Source: Chitinilyticum aquatile DSM 21506 (GTDB lineage: Bacteria; Pseudomonadota; Gammaproteobacteria; Burkholderiales; Chitinibacteraceae). Taken from it: DNA of 64,000 bases. Position numbers and translations under genes: made by a program. The DNA is taken from positions 62,001 to 126,000 of the forward strand of contig NZ_AUMS01000008.1 in assembly GCF_000430805.1 (NCBI RefSeq). Direction: 5' to 3'. Within the stretch, counting starts at the first letter, position 1. Each line of letters starts with the position of its first letter. The notes under the pieces were generated by a model, which had not been told where the DNA came from, did not search any database, and saw nothing but the letters and a program-made list of their open reading frames with translations. Below, one piece after another: positions 26,995 through 35,999 of this stretch.

Positions 26995-27389
26995 AAAAAC
27001 ACGGCATCCTGAACCGGGACATTGCCCGGGTTCTCGCCAGCATGGGGCATACCGATTCGATTGTCATCGCCGACTGCGGCCTGCCGATTCCAGCTGGCGT
27101 CGAGTGCATCGACCTGTCGCTTTCGATTGGCACACCGGATTTCTTCAGCGTGGTGGACTACGTGCTGGCAGATTTCCAGTGCGAAAAGGCGCTGTTTGCC
27201 AGCGAGGCTCGCGAGAAAAATCCGGCAGTGGTCGAATGCGCCGAGGCCATGGCCGCCACCGGCTGTGAAATCAGCATGGTACCGCACGAAGAATTCAAGG
27301 CGGCCACGCGCCATGCGCGCGCCATCATCCGCACCGGCGAGGCCACGCCGTACGCCAACGTCGTGCTGTATTCAGGCGTGATCTTTTAA
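26991..27389 (+). CDS. rbsD: D-ribose pyranase
   Basis: A 132-aa enzyme that interconverts pyranose and furanose forms of ribose, so that incoming sugar can be used by ribokinase. MKKHGILNRDIARVLASMGHTD contains the catalytic H and D, and the C-terminal GEATPYANVVLYSGV is characteristic. The ATG overlaps the rbsK stop by 4 bp, indicating coupling. Confidence 0.94.
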   Translation: MKKHGILNRDIARVLASMGHTDSIVIADCGLPIPAGVECIDLSLSIGTPDFFSVVDYVLADFQCEKALFASEAREKNPAVVECAEAMAATGCEISMVPHEEFKAATRHARAIIRTGEATPYANVVLYSGVIF

Positions 27390-27406
27390 AGAGCCGGGAG
27401 AACATC

Positions 27407-28891
27407 ATGCAAATCCGCATGCATGGCATCAACAAGGCGTTCGGCCCGGTCCGGGTGCTCGAAGGCGTGGAATTCCGGCTTGGTGCCGGTGAAATCCACG
27501 CGCTGATGGGCGAAAACGGCGCGGGCAAATCGACGCTGATGAAGATTCTTTGCGGGGTGTATCAGGCTGACGCGGGCGGCATCGAAGTCGACGATCACCC
27601 GGTACACATCCGCAACACCCGCGACGCCGAGCATCTCGGCATCGCCATCATCCATCAGGAACTGAACCTCATCCCGCAGCTGTCGGTGATGGAAAACATG
27701 TTCCTTGGCCGCGAGCCGCGCCGCTTTGGCGTGATCGACACCGCCACCATGAAGAAAAACTGCCGCGAGTACCTGAAGCTGCTGGGCACCGAGCAGATTG
27801 ACCCGGAATGTGAAGCCGGCCTGCTGTCGATCGGCCAGCAGCAGATGGTCGAAATCGCCAAGGCGCTGTCGCTGAACGCGCAGGTGCTGATCATGGACGA
27901 GCCGACCGCAGCGCTGACCGACCGTGAAATCGAACTGCTGTTCGGCATCATGACCGACCTGAAGAACCGCGGCGTCGGCATCGTTTACGTGTCGCACCGC
28001 ATGGAAGAAATCTTCCGCATCTGCGACAAGATTTCGGTATTGCGCGACGGCCAGTTCGTCGGCGAGCGTCGCATCGTCGACACCGGCTTCGATGAAATCG
28101 TGCGCATGATGGTCGGTCGCGAAATCGGCGAACGCTTCCCCACCCGCAGCGTCACGCTGGGCGAGGAACGCTTCCGCGTCGAACAGCTGGCCGACGAAGG
28201 CCAGATCAGCGACATCAGCTTTTCCGTCCGCGCAGGGGAAGTGCTGGGCGTAGCCGGCCTGATGGGCGCGGGACGCAGTGAAATCCTGAAAACGCTGTTT
28301 GGCATCAACCGCAAGACCAATGGTTCTGTGAGTCTGGAAGGCATACCCCTCAATATCACCAAACCGCACGAGGCCATTGCCGCCGGCATCGGCTTTGTCA
28401 CGGAAGACCGCAAGAGCCAGGGGCTGGTGCTGTCGATGTCGGTGCGCGAGAACATCACGCTCACCAATCTGGGCGGTTACGCCAGGGCCGGCGTGGTGAA
28501 TGGTGGCGCGGAAAGCCGTTCGGTCGGCAAGCAGATCGAACGCCTGAAAATCCGCACGCGCGACGCCGAGCTCGACGTGAAATCGCTCTCGGGCGGCAAC
28601 CAGCAGAAAGTGGTTTTCGCGAAGTGGCTGGAAATTGCGCCCAAGGTGCTGCTGCTCGACGAGCCCACCCGCGGTGTCGATGTCGGCGGCAAGGCCGAGA
28701 TCTACCACATCATCAACGAACTCGCCGGACAGGGCGTCGCCATCGTGATGGTGTCGTCCGAACTGCCGGAAGTGCTGGCGATGAGCGACCGCATCCTCGT
28801 CATGCACCAGGGCCGGCAGGCCGGCATTTTCGACGCTAAAACAGCAACCCAGGAATCCATCATGGCCGCTGCGGCCGGAGGTCAATCATGA
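27407..28891 (+). CDS. rbsA: Ribose ABC transporter ATP-binding protein
   Basis: A 494-aa double ATPase of the sugar-importer type. The first nucleotide domain has Walker A GENGAGKST, signature LSIGQQQMVEIAK and Walker B VLIMDEPTAAL. The second has the usual degenerate Walker A (GLMGAGRSE), signature LSGGNQQKV and VLLLDEPTRGVD. It energises uptake through RbsC with RbsB as receptor. It overlaps rbsC by 4 bp. Confidence 0.95.
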   Translation: MQIRMHGINKAFGPVRVLEGVEFRLGAGEIHALMGENGAGKSTLMKILCGVYQADAGGIEVDDHPVHIRNTRDAEHLGIAIIHQELNLIPQLSVMENMFLGREPRRFGVIDTATMKKNCREYLKLLGTEQIDPECEAGLLSIGQQQMVEIAKALSLNAQVLIMDEPTAALTDREIELLFGIMTDLKNRGVGIVYVSHRMEEIFRICDKISVLRDGQFVGERRIVDTGFDEIVRMMVGREIGERFPTRSVTLGEERFRVEQLADEGQISDISFSVRAGEVLGVAGLMGAGRSEILKTLFGINRKTNGSVSLEGIPLNITKPHEAIAAGIGFVTEDRKSQGLVLSMSVRENITLTNLGGYARAGVVNGGAESRSVGKQIERLKIRTRDAELDVKSLSGGNQQKVVFAKWLEIAPKVLLLDEPTRGVDVGGKAEIYHIINELAGQGVAIVMVSSELPEVLAMSDRILVMHQGRQAGIFDAKTATQESIMAAAAGGQS

Positions 28892-29829
28892 CAGCCCAAC
28901 AAAAAGCCCTGCTCCAGAAGCTCGGCCCCTTCATCGCACTCCTCGTCGTCTCGGCCGGCCTCGCCGTCATGAGCCCGGACTTCCTGACCGTGGGCAACCT
29001 GCTCAACGTGATGCGCCAGGTCTCGATCAACGCGCTGATTGCCTTCGGCATGACGCTGGTGATCCTGCTGGGCGGCATCGACCTCTCGGTCGGCTCGATT
29101 CTCGCGCTGTCCTCGGTCTTCACCGCGATGCTGATCGCCAACTTCGGTATTGATCCGGTGGCGGCCACCTGCATCGGTGTGGCTGCCGGCGCGGCCATGG
29201 GTGCGGCTAACGGACTGATCATCGCCAAGGGCAAGGTGGCACCGTTCATCGCCACGCTCGCGACGATGACCATCCTGCGCGGCCTGTCGCTGCAATTCTC
29301 CGAGGGCCGTCCGGTCACCGGGCTGAACAGCGATTTCTTCAGCATGCTGGGCGGCGGCTACATCGCCAACCTGATCCCGATTCCGGTGGTCGGCATGCTG
29401 GTGATGTTCGGCGTGTTCTGGTTCGTGCTGAAGAAAACCGTGTTCGGCCGCCATGTGTACGCCGTGGGCGGCAACGAGGAAGCCTCGCGCCTGTCCGGCC
29501 TGTCGGTCGACAGCGTGAAAATCTGGGTCTACACCATTTCCGGCGCCATGAGCGCGATGGCCGGCATCATCCTCACCTCGCGCCTGAACTCGGCACAGCC
29601 GACCGCCGGTGCAGGTTATGAGCTGGACGCGATTGCGGCAGTCGTGCTGGGCGGCACCAGCCTCACTGGTGGCCGTGGCTGGATCTTCGGCACGCTGGTC
29701 GGCGCACTGCTGATCGGTGTACTCAGCAACGGCCTGAACCTGCTGGGCGTATCGAGCTTCTACCAGCTGGTGGTCAAGGGCATCGTGATTCTGCTGGCAG
29801 TGCTGATGGATCGCGGCGGCAAGAAGTAA
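28888..29829 (+). CDS. rbsC: Ribose ABC transporter permease
   Basis: A 313-aa inner-membrane permease with about eight to ten hydrophobic helices. The family motif for coupling to the ATPase is seen in VYAVGGNEEASRLSGLSVDSVK, and GGTSLTGGRGWIFGTLVGA near the C-terminus is characteristic of RbsC-type permeases. It is coupled to rbsA. A GC-rich hairpin follows. Confidence 0.95.
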   Translation: MTAQQKALLQKLGPFIALLVVSAGLAVMSPDFLTVGNLLNVMRQVSINALIAFGMTLVILLGGIDLSVGSILALSSVFTAMLIANFGIDPVAATCIGVAAGAAMGAANGLIIAKGKVAPFIATLATMTILRGLSLQFSEGRPVTGLNSDFFSMLGGGYIANLIPIPVVGMLVMFGVFWFVLKKTVFGRHVYAVGGNEEASRLSGLSVDSVKIWVYTISGAMSAMAGIILTSRLNSAQPTAGAGYELDAIAAVVLGGTSLTGGRGWIFGTLVGALLIGVLSNGLNLLGVSSFYQLVVKGIVILLAVLMDRGGKK

Positions 29830-29844
29830 GCGCATTCGCTTTTC

Positions 29845-29874
29845 GCGGTCGCCGGCGGCAACACCGGCGGCCGC
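29845..29874 (+). other. GC-rich stem-loop between rbsC and rbsB
   Basis: GCGGTCGCCGG and CCGGCGGCCGC pair over 11 bp (one G-U pair) around an 8-nt loop, with no U-tract. Such a hairpin upstream of a binding-protein gene could shield the rbsB message from decay, giving more receptor than permease. This is inference from position. Confidence 0.5.
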
Positions 29875-29889
29875 ACAAGAAGAAAGCCG

Positions 29890-29938
29890 GGGTATAGACA
29901 CCCGGCCCTTGCAAGTAGTTGGTTACAAAGCAATACCC
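29890..29938. repeat. Dispersed palindromic repeat, copy 7 (rbsC-rbsB)
   Basis: Starts GGGGTAT and ends GGTTACAAAGCAATACCC. The inner arms are degenerate, but ends, length and location fit the family. Confidence 0.5.
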
Positions 29939-29967
29939 ACAATACTATTTCTTCAGGAGTCGATACC

Positions 29968-30906
29968 ATGAATCGTTTTCTTTCCCCCTTGCTGATTGGT
30001 CTCTTGGCCGCCGGCCTTGTTGCCTGCTCGAAACAGGGCCCGGATGCGGCTCAGCCGGCCGCCAGCGCGGCACCGGCTGCCAGCACGGAAGGCGCCGCCG
30101 TTGGCCTGGCGATTTCCACGCTGAACAACCCCTTCTTTGTCAGCCTGAAAGACGGCGCCGAAGCCGAAGCCAAGGCACAAGGTGTCACGCTGATCACCGT
30201 CGACGCGCAGAATGATGCGGCCAAGCAGATTTCCAATATCGAAGACCTGATCCAGAAAAAGGTGAAAGTCATCCTGATCAATCCGGCCGATTCGGACGCT
30301 GTGGCCGGTGTCGTCAAGCAGGCCACTGACGCCGGCATCAAGGTGGTGTCGCTCGACCGCAGCGTGAACGGCGCCGAAGTCACCAGCCACATTGCGTCGG
30401 ACAACAAGGCTGGCGGCAAGCTGGCAGCGGAATTCCTGCTGGAAAAGATCGGCGGCAAGGGTAATGTCGTCGAACTGGAAGGCATCCCGGGCTCCAGCGC
30501 TGCACGCGAACGTGGTGAAGGCTTCAATGCCGGTATCGCCGGCAAGACCGACGTGAAGGTCGTGGCCAAGCAGCCGGCTGACTTCGACCGCGCCAAGGGC
30601 CTCTCGGTGATGGAGAACATCCTGCAGGGCAACAAGAACATCGTCGGCGTGTTTGCGCATAACGACGAAATGGCGCTCGGTGCCATCAAGGCCATCGAAG
30701 CAGCCGGCGTGAAGAATGTCGTCGTCGTCGGTTTTGACGCCACTGCCGATGCGGTTGCCGCCGTGAAAGAAGGTAAAATGGCCGCCACCGTGCAGCAGAA
30801 ACCCGATCTGATCGGCAAGATGGGCGTGGAAACCGCCAAGAAGCTGATCGACGGCCAGACCGTTGAAAAGAGCATTCCGGTACCGCTGGATCTCGTGAAG
30901 CAATAA
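29968..30906 (+). CDS. rbsB: Ribose-binding protein, predicted lipoprotein
   Basis: A 312-aa periplasmic-binding-protein family I receptor for ribose. LAISTLNNPFFVSLKDGAEA and EGIPGSSAARERGEGF are RbsB hallmarks, with DNKAGGKLAAE in the hinge region. The signal peptide ends in the lipobox LVAC with C20, followed by an A/P/S-rich linker. It is therefore predicted to be membrane-anchored, unlike the soluble RbsB of E. coli. AGGAG lies before the ATG. Confidence 0.94.
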   Translation: MNRFLSPLLIGLLAAGLVACSKQGPDAAQPAASAAPAASTEGAAVGLAISTLNNPFFVSLKDGAEAEAKAQGVTLITVDAQNDAAKQISNIEDLIQKKVKVILINPADSDAVAGVVKQATDAGIKVVSLDRSVNGAEVTSHIASDNKAGGKLAAEFLLEKIGGKGNVVELEGIPGSSAARERGEGFNAGIAGKTDVKVVAKQPADFDRAKGLSVMENILQGNKNIVGVFAHNDEMALGAIKAIEAAGVKNVVVVGFDATADAVAAVKEGKMAATVQQKPDLIGKMGVETAKKLIDGQTVEKSIPVPLDLVKQ

Positions 30907-30944
30907 GCGGCTGCGTGCCCCGCCTGCCGGGGCAGACTTGCTGC

Positions 30945-30970
30945 GGCCGGTGCTCTGCACCGGCCTTTTT
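30945..30970 (+). terminator. Terminator after rbsB
   Basis: GGCCGGTGC / GCACCGGCC with a 3-nt loop and TTTTT forms a strong intrinsic terminator. It separates the transport genes from the regulator gene, which starts 19 bp later. Confidence 0.9.
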
Positions 30971-30988
30971 CATTTCAGGGATGGGCTA

Positions 30989-32002
30989 ATGAGCCAGTTC
31001 GAACGCCTCACCATTGACGACATCGCCAGACTCGCCGGCGTCTCGAAAACCACCGCCAGCATGGTGCTCAACGGGCGCGCGGCGGAGTACCGCATCGCAG
31101 CGGCAACGCGCGACCGCGTGCTGGCTGTCGCCGCCGAACACCATTTCAGCCCTTCCCAGTCGGCGCGCACGCTGCGCAGCCGCAGCAGTGGCACGCTGGG
31201 GCTGGTCGTGCCCGAACTCACCAACTTTGCGCATGCGATGCTCGCACAGGAGCTGGAAATCCAGGCGCGGGCACTCGGCTATCAATTATTGCTGGTCACC
31301 AGTGACGACGATCCGGAACGCGAGTATGAGGGCATCCGCCATCTGCTGTCGCGCCAGGTCGACGGCCTGCTGGTCATTCCCTGCGCAGTGACGCCCGGTC
31401 ATTACGAGCGTTACGCCAGGCGCACGCCGCTGGTGCTGGTCGACCGCCGCGTGCCCGGCAGCACGCTGCCTTTCGTTGTGACGGCGGCCGAGGACCGGGT
31501 GGCCGATCTGGTATGCGAACTGGCCACGGCTCCCGGCGTGAACGAGGTGGTGTTTTTCGGTGGCCAGCCCGGTTTCTCGCCCAGTATCGACCGCCTGGCC
31601 GGCTACCGCGCCGGGCTGGCGCGCGCAGGCCTTGCCGAGCAGGATGGCTGGGTGTGGCAGCGCACCTTCCAGCGCCAGTCCGGAGCCGAGTTGATGGCTG
31701 CCTGCCACGCCGCGCTGGGCCACTATCCGCAGGTGATTTTTGCCGCGTCGATCACGCTGCTGGAAGGCGTGCTGGCCTATATGAAGGAACACCAGCTCTT
31801 TCGCACGCCGCCACGGCTGGCGTCCTTCGATAACCACGATCTGCTGGATTGCCTTCCGGTCGCGGTCGACAGCGTCGTGCAGGATAGCGCGGGGCTGGCG
31901 GCGGCGGCACTCGCGCGCGTGCTGGCATTGCGCGAGGGGCTGGCGGTGGCGCCTGAGTGGGTGCCGGCCAGGCTGCTGCGCCGCTCGGAACAGCCCGGCT
32001 AG
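30989..32002 (+). CDS. LacI-family regulator, Cra/FruR-like (probable rbs regulator)
   Basis: A 337-aa repressor. The N-terminal helix-turn-helix LTIDDIARLAGVSKTTASMVLNG is followed by a hinge and a sugar-binding core (SIGL-like GTLGLVVPEL, HLLSRQVDGLLVIP). The HTH and the RQARALGYQLLLV/HLL.RQVD segments look closer to Cra (FruR) than to E. coli RbsR. Location just after rbsB suggests that it controls the rbs operon. It could instead be a wider regulator of sugar use. The start is the ATG at 30989; no strong ribosome site. Confidence 0.82.
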   Translation: MSQFERLTIDDIARLAGVSKTTASMVLNGRAAEYRIAAATRDRVLAVAAEHHFSPSQSARTLRSRSSGTLGLVVPELTNFAHAMLAQELEIQARALGYQLLLVTSDDDPEREYEGIRHLLSRQVDGLLVIPCAVTPGHYERYARRTPLVLVDRRVPGSTLPFVVTAAEDRVADLVCELATAPGVNEVVFFGGQPGFSPSIDRLAGYRAGLARAGLAEQDGWVWQRTFQRQSGAELMAACHAALGHYPQVIFAASITLLEGVLAYMKEHQLFRTPPRLASFDNHDLLDCLPVAVDSVVQDSAGLAAAALARVLALREGLAVAPEWVPARLLRRSEQPG

Positions 32003-32039
32003 CCCGGCCAGGTCAGCCGCAGGCTTAATACCCACACCC

Positions 32040-32086
32040 CCATATAGCCACAGCCATTCGCCTGAAATAGCCATAGCGCAATACCC
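32040..32086. repeat. Dispersed palindromic repeat, copy 8 (rbs regulator-kinase)
   Basis: ATATAGCCACAGCCATT and AAATAGCCATAGCGCAATACCC with an intact right end. An extra AATACCC occurs at 32027-32033. It fills the gap between convergent genes and ends 3 bp from the kinase stop. Confidence 0.65.
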
Positions 32087-32088
32087 AT

Positions 32089-34677
32089 TCAATTGAGATA
32101 GCGGGCCAACACCTGGCGCAGCAGATCGAAATTGATCGGCTTGGTCAGAAAATCGTTCATGCCGGCTGCGAGGCAGGCGGTCTCGCTTTCCTGCAGGGCA
32201 TTGGCCGTCAGCGCGATGATCGGCAGCGAGGCGGTACGGCTGTCCTGCCGCAGGCGTCGCGTTGCCTCGAGGCCATCCATGACCGGCATCTGGCAGTCCA
32301 TCAGGATCAGGTCGAATTCAGCCTCGCCGGCTTTTTCCAGGGCCTCCAGCCCATTGCCCGCAATCGTGACCTCGCAGCCCAACCGCTCCAGCCCGATCGC
32401 GACGACGCGCTGGTTGAGCAGGTTGTCCTCGACCACCAGCACCCGGCCGCACAACTGCGATTGTGGCGGCCAGTATTGTGGCGCTTCCGGCTGCCCCGGC
32501 CCCCCCACCAGCGCATGCAGCGCGGATAACCAGGCATCCAGACCGAAAACCGGCTTGGTGAGCAGACGCCGCCCGGCGCGATCAACCCAGCCCTCGGGCT
32601 GCCGCCAGCCACAGTAGAGCACCGGCAATGACTCAGGCCAGTCACCGGGGCCGAGTTGCTGATGGCCATCACCCGGCTCGTCAACAATCAGCACATCCAG
32701 ACCATCCAGATCGCTGCGCCTGTCCACCGGGCGGACGGCAACACCGGCCGCGCGCAGCAGTTGCATCAGCCGCTCGTCACGCCAGACCGGATCACCCTGC
32801 CAGCCAAGTTGCCGGCCACGCAGGAAACCGGCAATGCTCGCCTCGGCTTCCGGAATGATGAACTGCTCGGCCAGAAGCGGCAGTTCGCACACAAAGACGG
32901 CCCCCTGCCCGGCCTCCGATTGCACACTGATGCGCCCGCCCATCAACTCACAGAGCAGCCGGCAGATCGCCAGCCCCAGCCCGGTGCCACCAAAGCGGCG
33001 GGTCGAGCTGGAGTCAGCCTGGTAAAAGCGTTCGAACAGGCGTTGCTGGCGTTCTTGCGGAATGCCGACCCCGGTATCCGACACCTCCAGCCGCACCAGC
33101 CCCGACTGCCAGTGCAGGGCGACCCGGACACCGCCAGCATCGGTGAATTTCAGCGCATTGGAAACCAGATTCAGTACGATCTGGCGGTAGCGCAAGGCAT
33201 CGCCGCTCACGCGCAGGGGAACGGCGGGGGCAATATCCAGCAGCAGTTCGATGCGGCGCTCGGTGGCTCGCGGCGCCAGCATGCGGCAGGCATCGCGGGT
33301 AGTCTGGATCAGGTCGAAGGAAGCATTTTCCAGCTCGAGTTTGCCGGCTTCGATCTTGGCAAAATCCAGCAGATCGTTGATCAGCACCAGCAGCGCTTCG
33401 CCGGAGTGGCGAATACTGGCGAGCTGCTCACGCTGTTCGCTGCCCAGCGGCGACTCGGCCAGCAACTGGGCAAAGCCGAGCACGCCATTGAGCGGCGTAC
33501 GAATTTCATGCGAGATAGTGGCAAGGAATTCGCTCTTGGCGCGGCTGGCTTCTTCGGCCGCATCGCGCGCGGCCAGCAGTTCCTCGGTCTGCTGCGACAG
33601 TTGCTGGTTGGCCTGCCGCAGCCCGGCTTCGAAACGCTTGCTGCGCACCAGCTGCGACAAAATGGCGGCAAAGAGTTTCAGCACCTCGCGCTGCCCGGGC
33701 GGCATAGGACGGTGCTTGATGAAATTGTCGCAGGCCACCCAGCCCAGCAGCTCGCCTTCATGATGCAGGGCGACCAGTGCATTCCAGCCGCGCCCGACCA
33801 CCTGCTTGTCGTAGTAGAGTGCGGCGTCTTCCTTGACGACAACCTCGCCCGGCCGCGCGCGCGCCACGGCAAACATGTCGTGCGCCGGGCAGGCACTGCG
33901 ATACCAGTGCTCATCGGTGACGTTGCCATCGTTGTCGGTGCCATAGGTGCCGACCATGTCGCCACTATCGGGCTCGTATTCGAAAATGCCCATGCGATCG
34001 ACATCAAGCTGGCTGATGGCCAGCGTGACAGCACTGCGATAGAGCGCATCCAGATCCGGCGCTCGGGTCAGCGCCAGCGTAACTTCGCCCAGACGGTGCA
34101 AGAGCTGACGCTCGTCCTCGACGCGCGACAGGCTGGCATGCAGCTGGCCAGCTTCCAGATTGGCAAAACGGCTGCCTTCCGCCTGGCGCAGGCGCATGAC
34201 GATTGCCGCTGCCAGTGCTGCGCATTCGCCATGGAACACCGGATTGGCCAGCGCACGCTCGATCGAGGAGAGCTGTTCGGCCTCGACATAGATCATGCCG
34301 ATCAGCAGGCCTTCGTCGGTCAGCGGCACAATCAGCTGGTAGCGTGGCACCAGCGGCGCACCGGCCGGTCGCCAGATTTCATCAGTCAGCATGGTGCTGG
34401 CCATCATGGCCACCACGGGCGTTGTCAGTTGTGATTTCAATGCTGCCAGCGGCAGCCCGTAGAAGAGCTCCAGCGCCTGCAGTTCGTCATATTCCTGCGT
34501 CGCCTGCCCCTGCACGAACTGGGCCCGCACCCGCAGCGTCCCGTCCTGCGGATAGAGCAGCACCACGCGGCGCGCCTGCAGTTCACTGGCAAAACGCTCG
34601 ACGATGGTCACCGCCAGACCTTCGCGCGGCGCATCGCGTACCCAGTCGGCCAGACCATGGATCAGGGAAGTATGCAT
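32089..34677 (-). CDS. Hybrid sensor histidine kinase (GAF-GAF-HisKA-HATPase-REC)
   Basis: An 862-aa soluble hybrid kinase. Residues about 15-165 and 195-345 look like two GAF domains. A coiled coil (about 350-385) leads to HisKA with the phospho-acceptor H in ATISHEIRTPLNG, then HATPase with N box LNLVSNALKF, G1 VSDTGVGIP and G2 GGTGLGLAI. A degenerate receiver-like region follows (about 625-735; LLTKPVF remains). The C-terminal receiver has its acidic pair in VVEDN, the phospho-Asp in LMDCQMPVMDG and the lysine in LTKPIN. ATG at 34677 follows GAGGG by 7 bp. It is divergent from the helical-repeat/GGDEF pair. Confidence 0.92.
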   Translation of the reverse strand: MHTSLIHGLADWVRDAPREGLAVTIVERFASELQARRVVLLYPQDGTLRVRAQFVQGQATQEYDELQALELFYGLPLAALKSQLTTPVVAMMASTMLTDEIWRPAGAPLVPRYQLIVPLTDEGLLIGMIYVEAEQLSSIERALANPVFHGECAALAAAIVMRLRQAEGSRFANLEAGQLHASLSRVEDERQLLHRLGEVTLALTRAPDLDALYRSAVTLAISQLDVDRMGIFEYEPDSGDMVGTYGTDNDGNVTDEHWYRSACPAHDMFAVARARPGEVVVKEDAALYYDKQVVGRGWNALVALHHEGELLGWVACDNFIKHRPMPPGQREVLKLFAAILSQLVRSKRFEAGLRQANQQLSQQTEELLAARDAAEEASRAKSEFLATISHEIRTPLNGVLGFAQLLAESPLGSEQREQLASIRHSGEALLVLINDLLDFAKIEAGKLELENASFDLIQTTRDACRMLAPRATERRIELLLDIAPAVPLRVSGDALRYRQIVLNLVSNALKFTDAGGVRVALHWQSGLVRLEVSDTGVGIPQERQQRLFERFYQADSSSTRRFGGTGLGLAICRLLCELMGGRISVQSEAGQGAVFVCELPLLAEQFIIPEAEASIAGFLRGRQLGWQGDPVWRDERLMQLLRAAGVAVRPVDRRSDLDGLDVLIVDEPGDGHQQLGPGDWPESLPVLYCGWRQPEGWVDRAGRRLLTKPVFGLDAWLSALHALVGGPGQPEAPQYWPPQSQLCGRVLVVEDNLLNQRVVAIGLERLGCEVTIAGNGLEALEKAGEAEFDLILMDCQMPVMDGLEATRRLRQDSRTASLPIIALTANALQESETACLAAGMNDFLTKPINFDLLRQVLARYLN

Positions 34678-34865
34678 CGACAAACCCTCAAACTGACTCA
34701 GGGATTATCAGGCAGCAACAGCAGGCTGTCTTGACTGAGCTGCAAGCATACGTGCCGCATGCAACACATGCATCCGTCATGCATACCCCGCACCATGGCG
34801 GCACCGGTAGCGTTGGCAGGAAAATCAACCATACTGACGAAAACAGCCCCCGCCTTACGCGCACC

Positions 34866-35999
34866 ATGCCCAACCGCAATTCCCTTTCGCTGGCAGACTG
34901 GCGCAACCGCTTCGCGGCGGTGCGGGAAGCGGTGCGTCTCGGCCAGGCCCACGCCCTGAAGCAGGCCCGGCAATTGCACCGGCAGATGCCGGCGAGCCTG
35001 CCAGTCGAAGAAAGGCTGGCGCTGCATGAAACGCTGAGCCGGGCGGCATGGGGGCAACAGGCCTACGCCACCATGCAGCATCACGCCCGCCTGTTGGCCG
35101 CAGAGGCCAGCGAAAGCAATTTGCTCACGCACCGCATCACCGCCCTGCAGCTGCTGGCGCAGGCGGCCTATGACCAGGGCAAGCGCAGCCAGGCCTTGCG
35201 CCACTGGCTGGCGAGCCTGGAAGACGCCGATAACCAGGAAAACCTCGGTGCGCTATGCGAAGCCTGCCTCGGCATCGGCTCGCTGCTGCAGCAGGATAAT
35301 CGCGATGATGCGGCCAGCCAGATCCTGCAATTCGCCTTTACCCTGGCCCAGGATGCCGGCCTGAGGCGCCTGCAGTTCCGCAGCGGCCTGCTGCTGGCGG
35401 CGCACTGCTCGGTGCGGCAGGATGCGGCCGGACTGGCTCGCCAGCTTGACGCGCTCGCCGGACTGCCTCAGAACGAAATCGATACGGCCTGGCGGGTGGA
35501 CCTCGACAATTTCCATGCCCGGTTGCACATCCTGCAGCGCGAGCCTGCGGCCGCAGAGCCCCTGTGCCTGCAGGCCAGCCGCACAGCGCATCAATGCCGC
35601 TACAAGTGGGGTGAACTGCAGGCACGTCTGCAGCTCGCCGACATTGCCCGGTTGCGCAAGGATACCGGCAACGCCATCATCATCCAGCGGGAAGCACTGG
35701 CCTTTGCCGCCACCAGCAACGCCCTCAAACGCCTGCCGCTGAGCCACCTGCGCCAGCTGGCCGACATGCAGGAAAGCTGCGGCCAGTTTGCCGAAGCCCT
35801 GGCCAGTCTGGAGAGCTGGCACGAACTCCACTGTGCAGCGCAGGCCGAACGCCAGCGGCAGGCACAGCGCATTTCGGCGCACGATGCCCGCCTGCTGCAG
35901 TTGCACCAGCAGATTGCAACGCTGAAACTCGAGCGGCGCGCCCTGCTCCGCGAGCTGCAGCAGCTGAAAGCCCCCGCCGCCAGCGAGGTCTCCGCATGA
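34866..35999 (+). CDS. Helical-repeat (TPR-like) protein of unknown function
   Basis: A 377-aa soluble protein, almost wholly alpha-helical by composition. A/L/Q-rich helices recur about every 34-40 residues, consistent with TPR-like repeats, though no single unit is a clean consensus. A C-terminal coiled coil (about residues 325-370; ARLLQLHQQIATLKLERRA) precedes the end. The stop overlaps the start of the diguanylate cyclase gene (ATGA), and that protein begins with a similar helical array. The pair may be products of an ancient split or act as a complex. ATG at 34866 lacks a clear ribosome site. Confidence 0.7.
   Translation: MPNRNSLSLADWRNRFAAVREAVRLGQAHALKQARQLHRQMPASLPVEERLALHETLSRAAWGQQAYATMQHHARLLAAEASESNLLTHRITALQLLAQAAYDQGKRSQALRHWLASLEDADNQENLGALCEACLGIGSLLQQDNRDDAASQILQFAFTLAQDAGLRRLQFRSGLLLAAHCSVRQDAAGLARQLDALAGLPQNEIDTAWRVDLDNFHARLHILQREPAAAEPLCLQASRTAHQCRYKWGELQARLQLADIARLRKDTGNAIIIQREALAFAATSNALKRLPLSHLRQLADMQESCGQFAEALASLESWHELHCAAQAERQRQAQRISAHDARLLQLHQQIATLKLERRALLRELQQLKAPAASEVSA

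Noticed and set aside
31990-32033. Second full repeat copy at the AATACCC before copy 8
   Set aside because: Only the terminal AATACCC is present, without arms; treated as a fragment.
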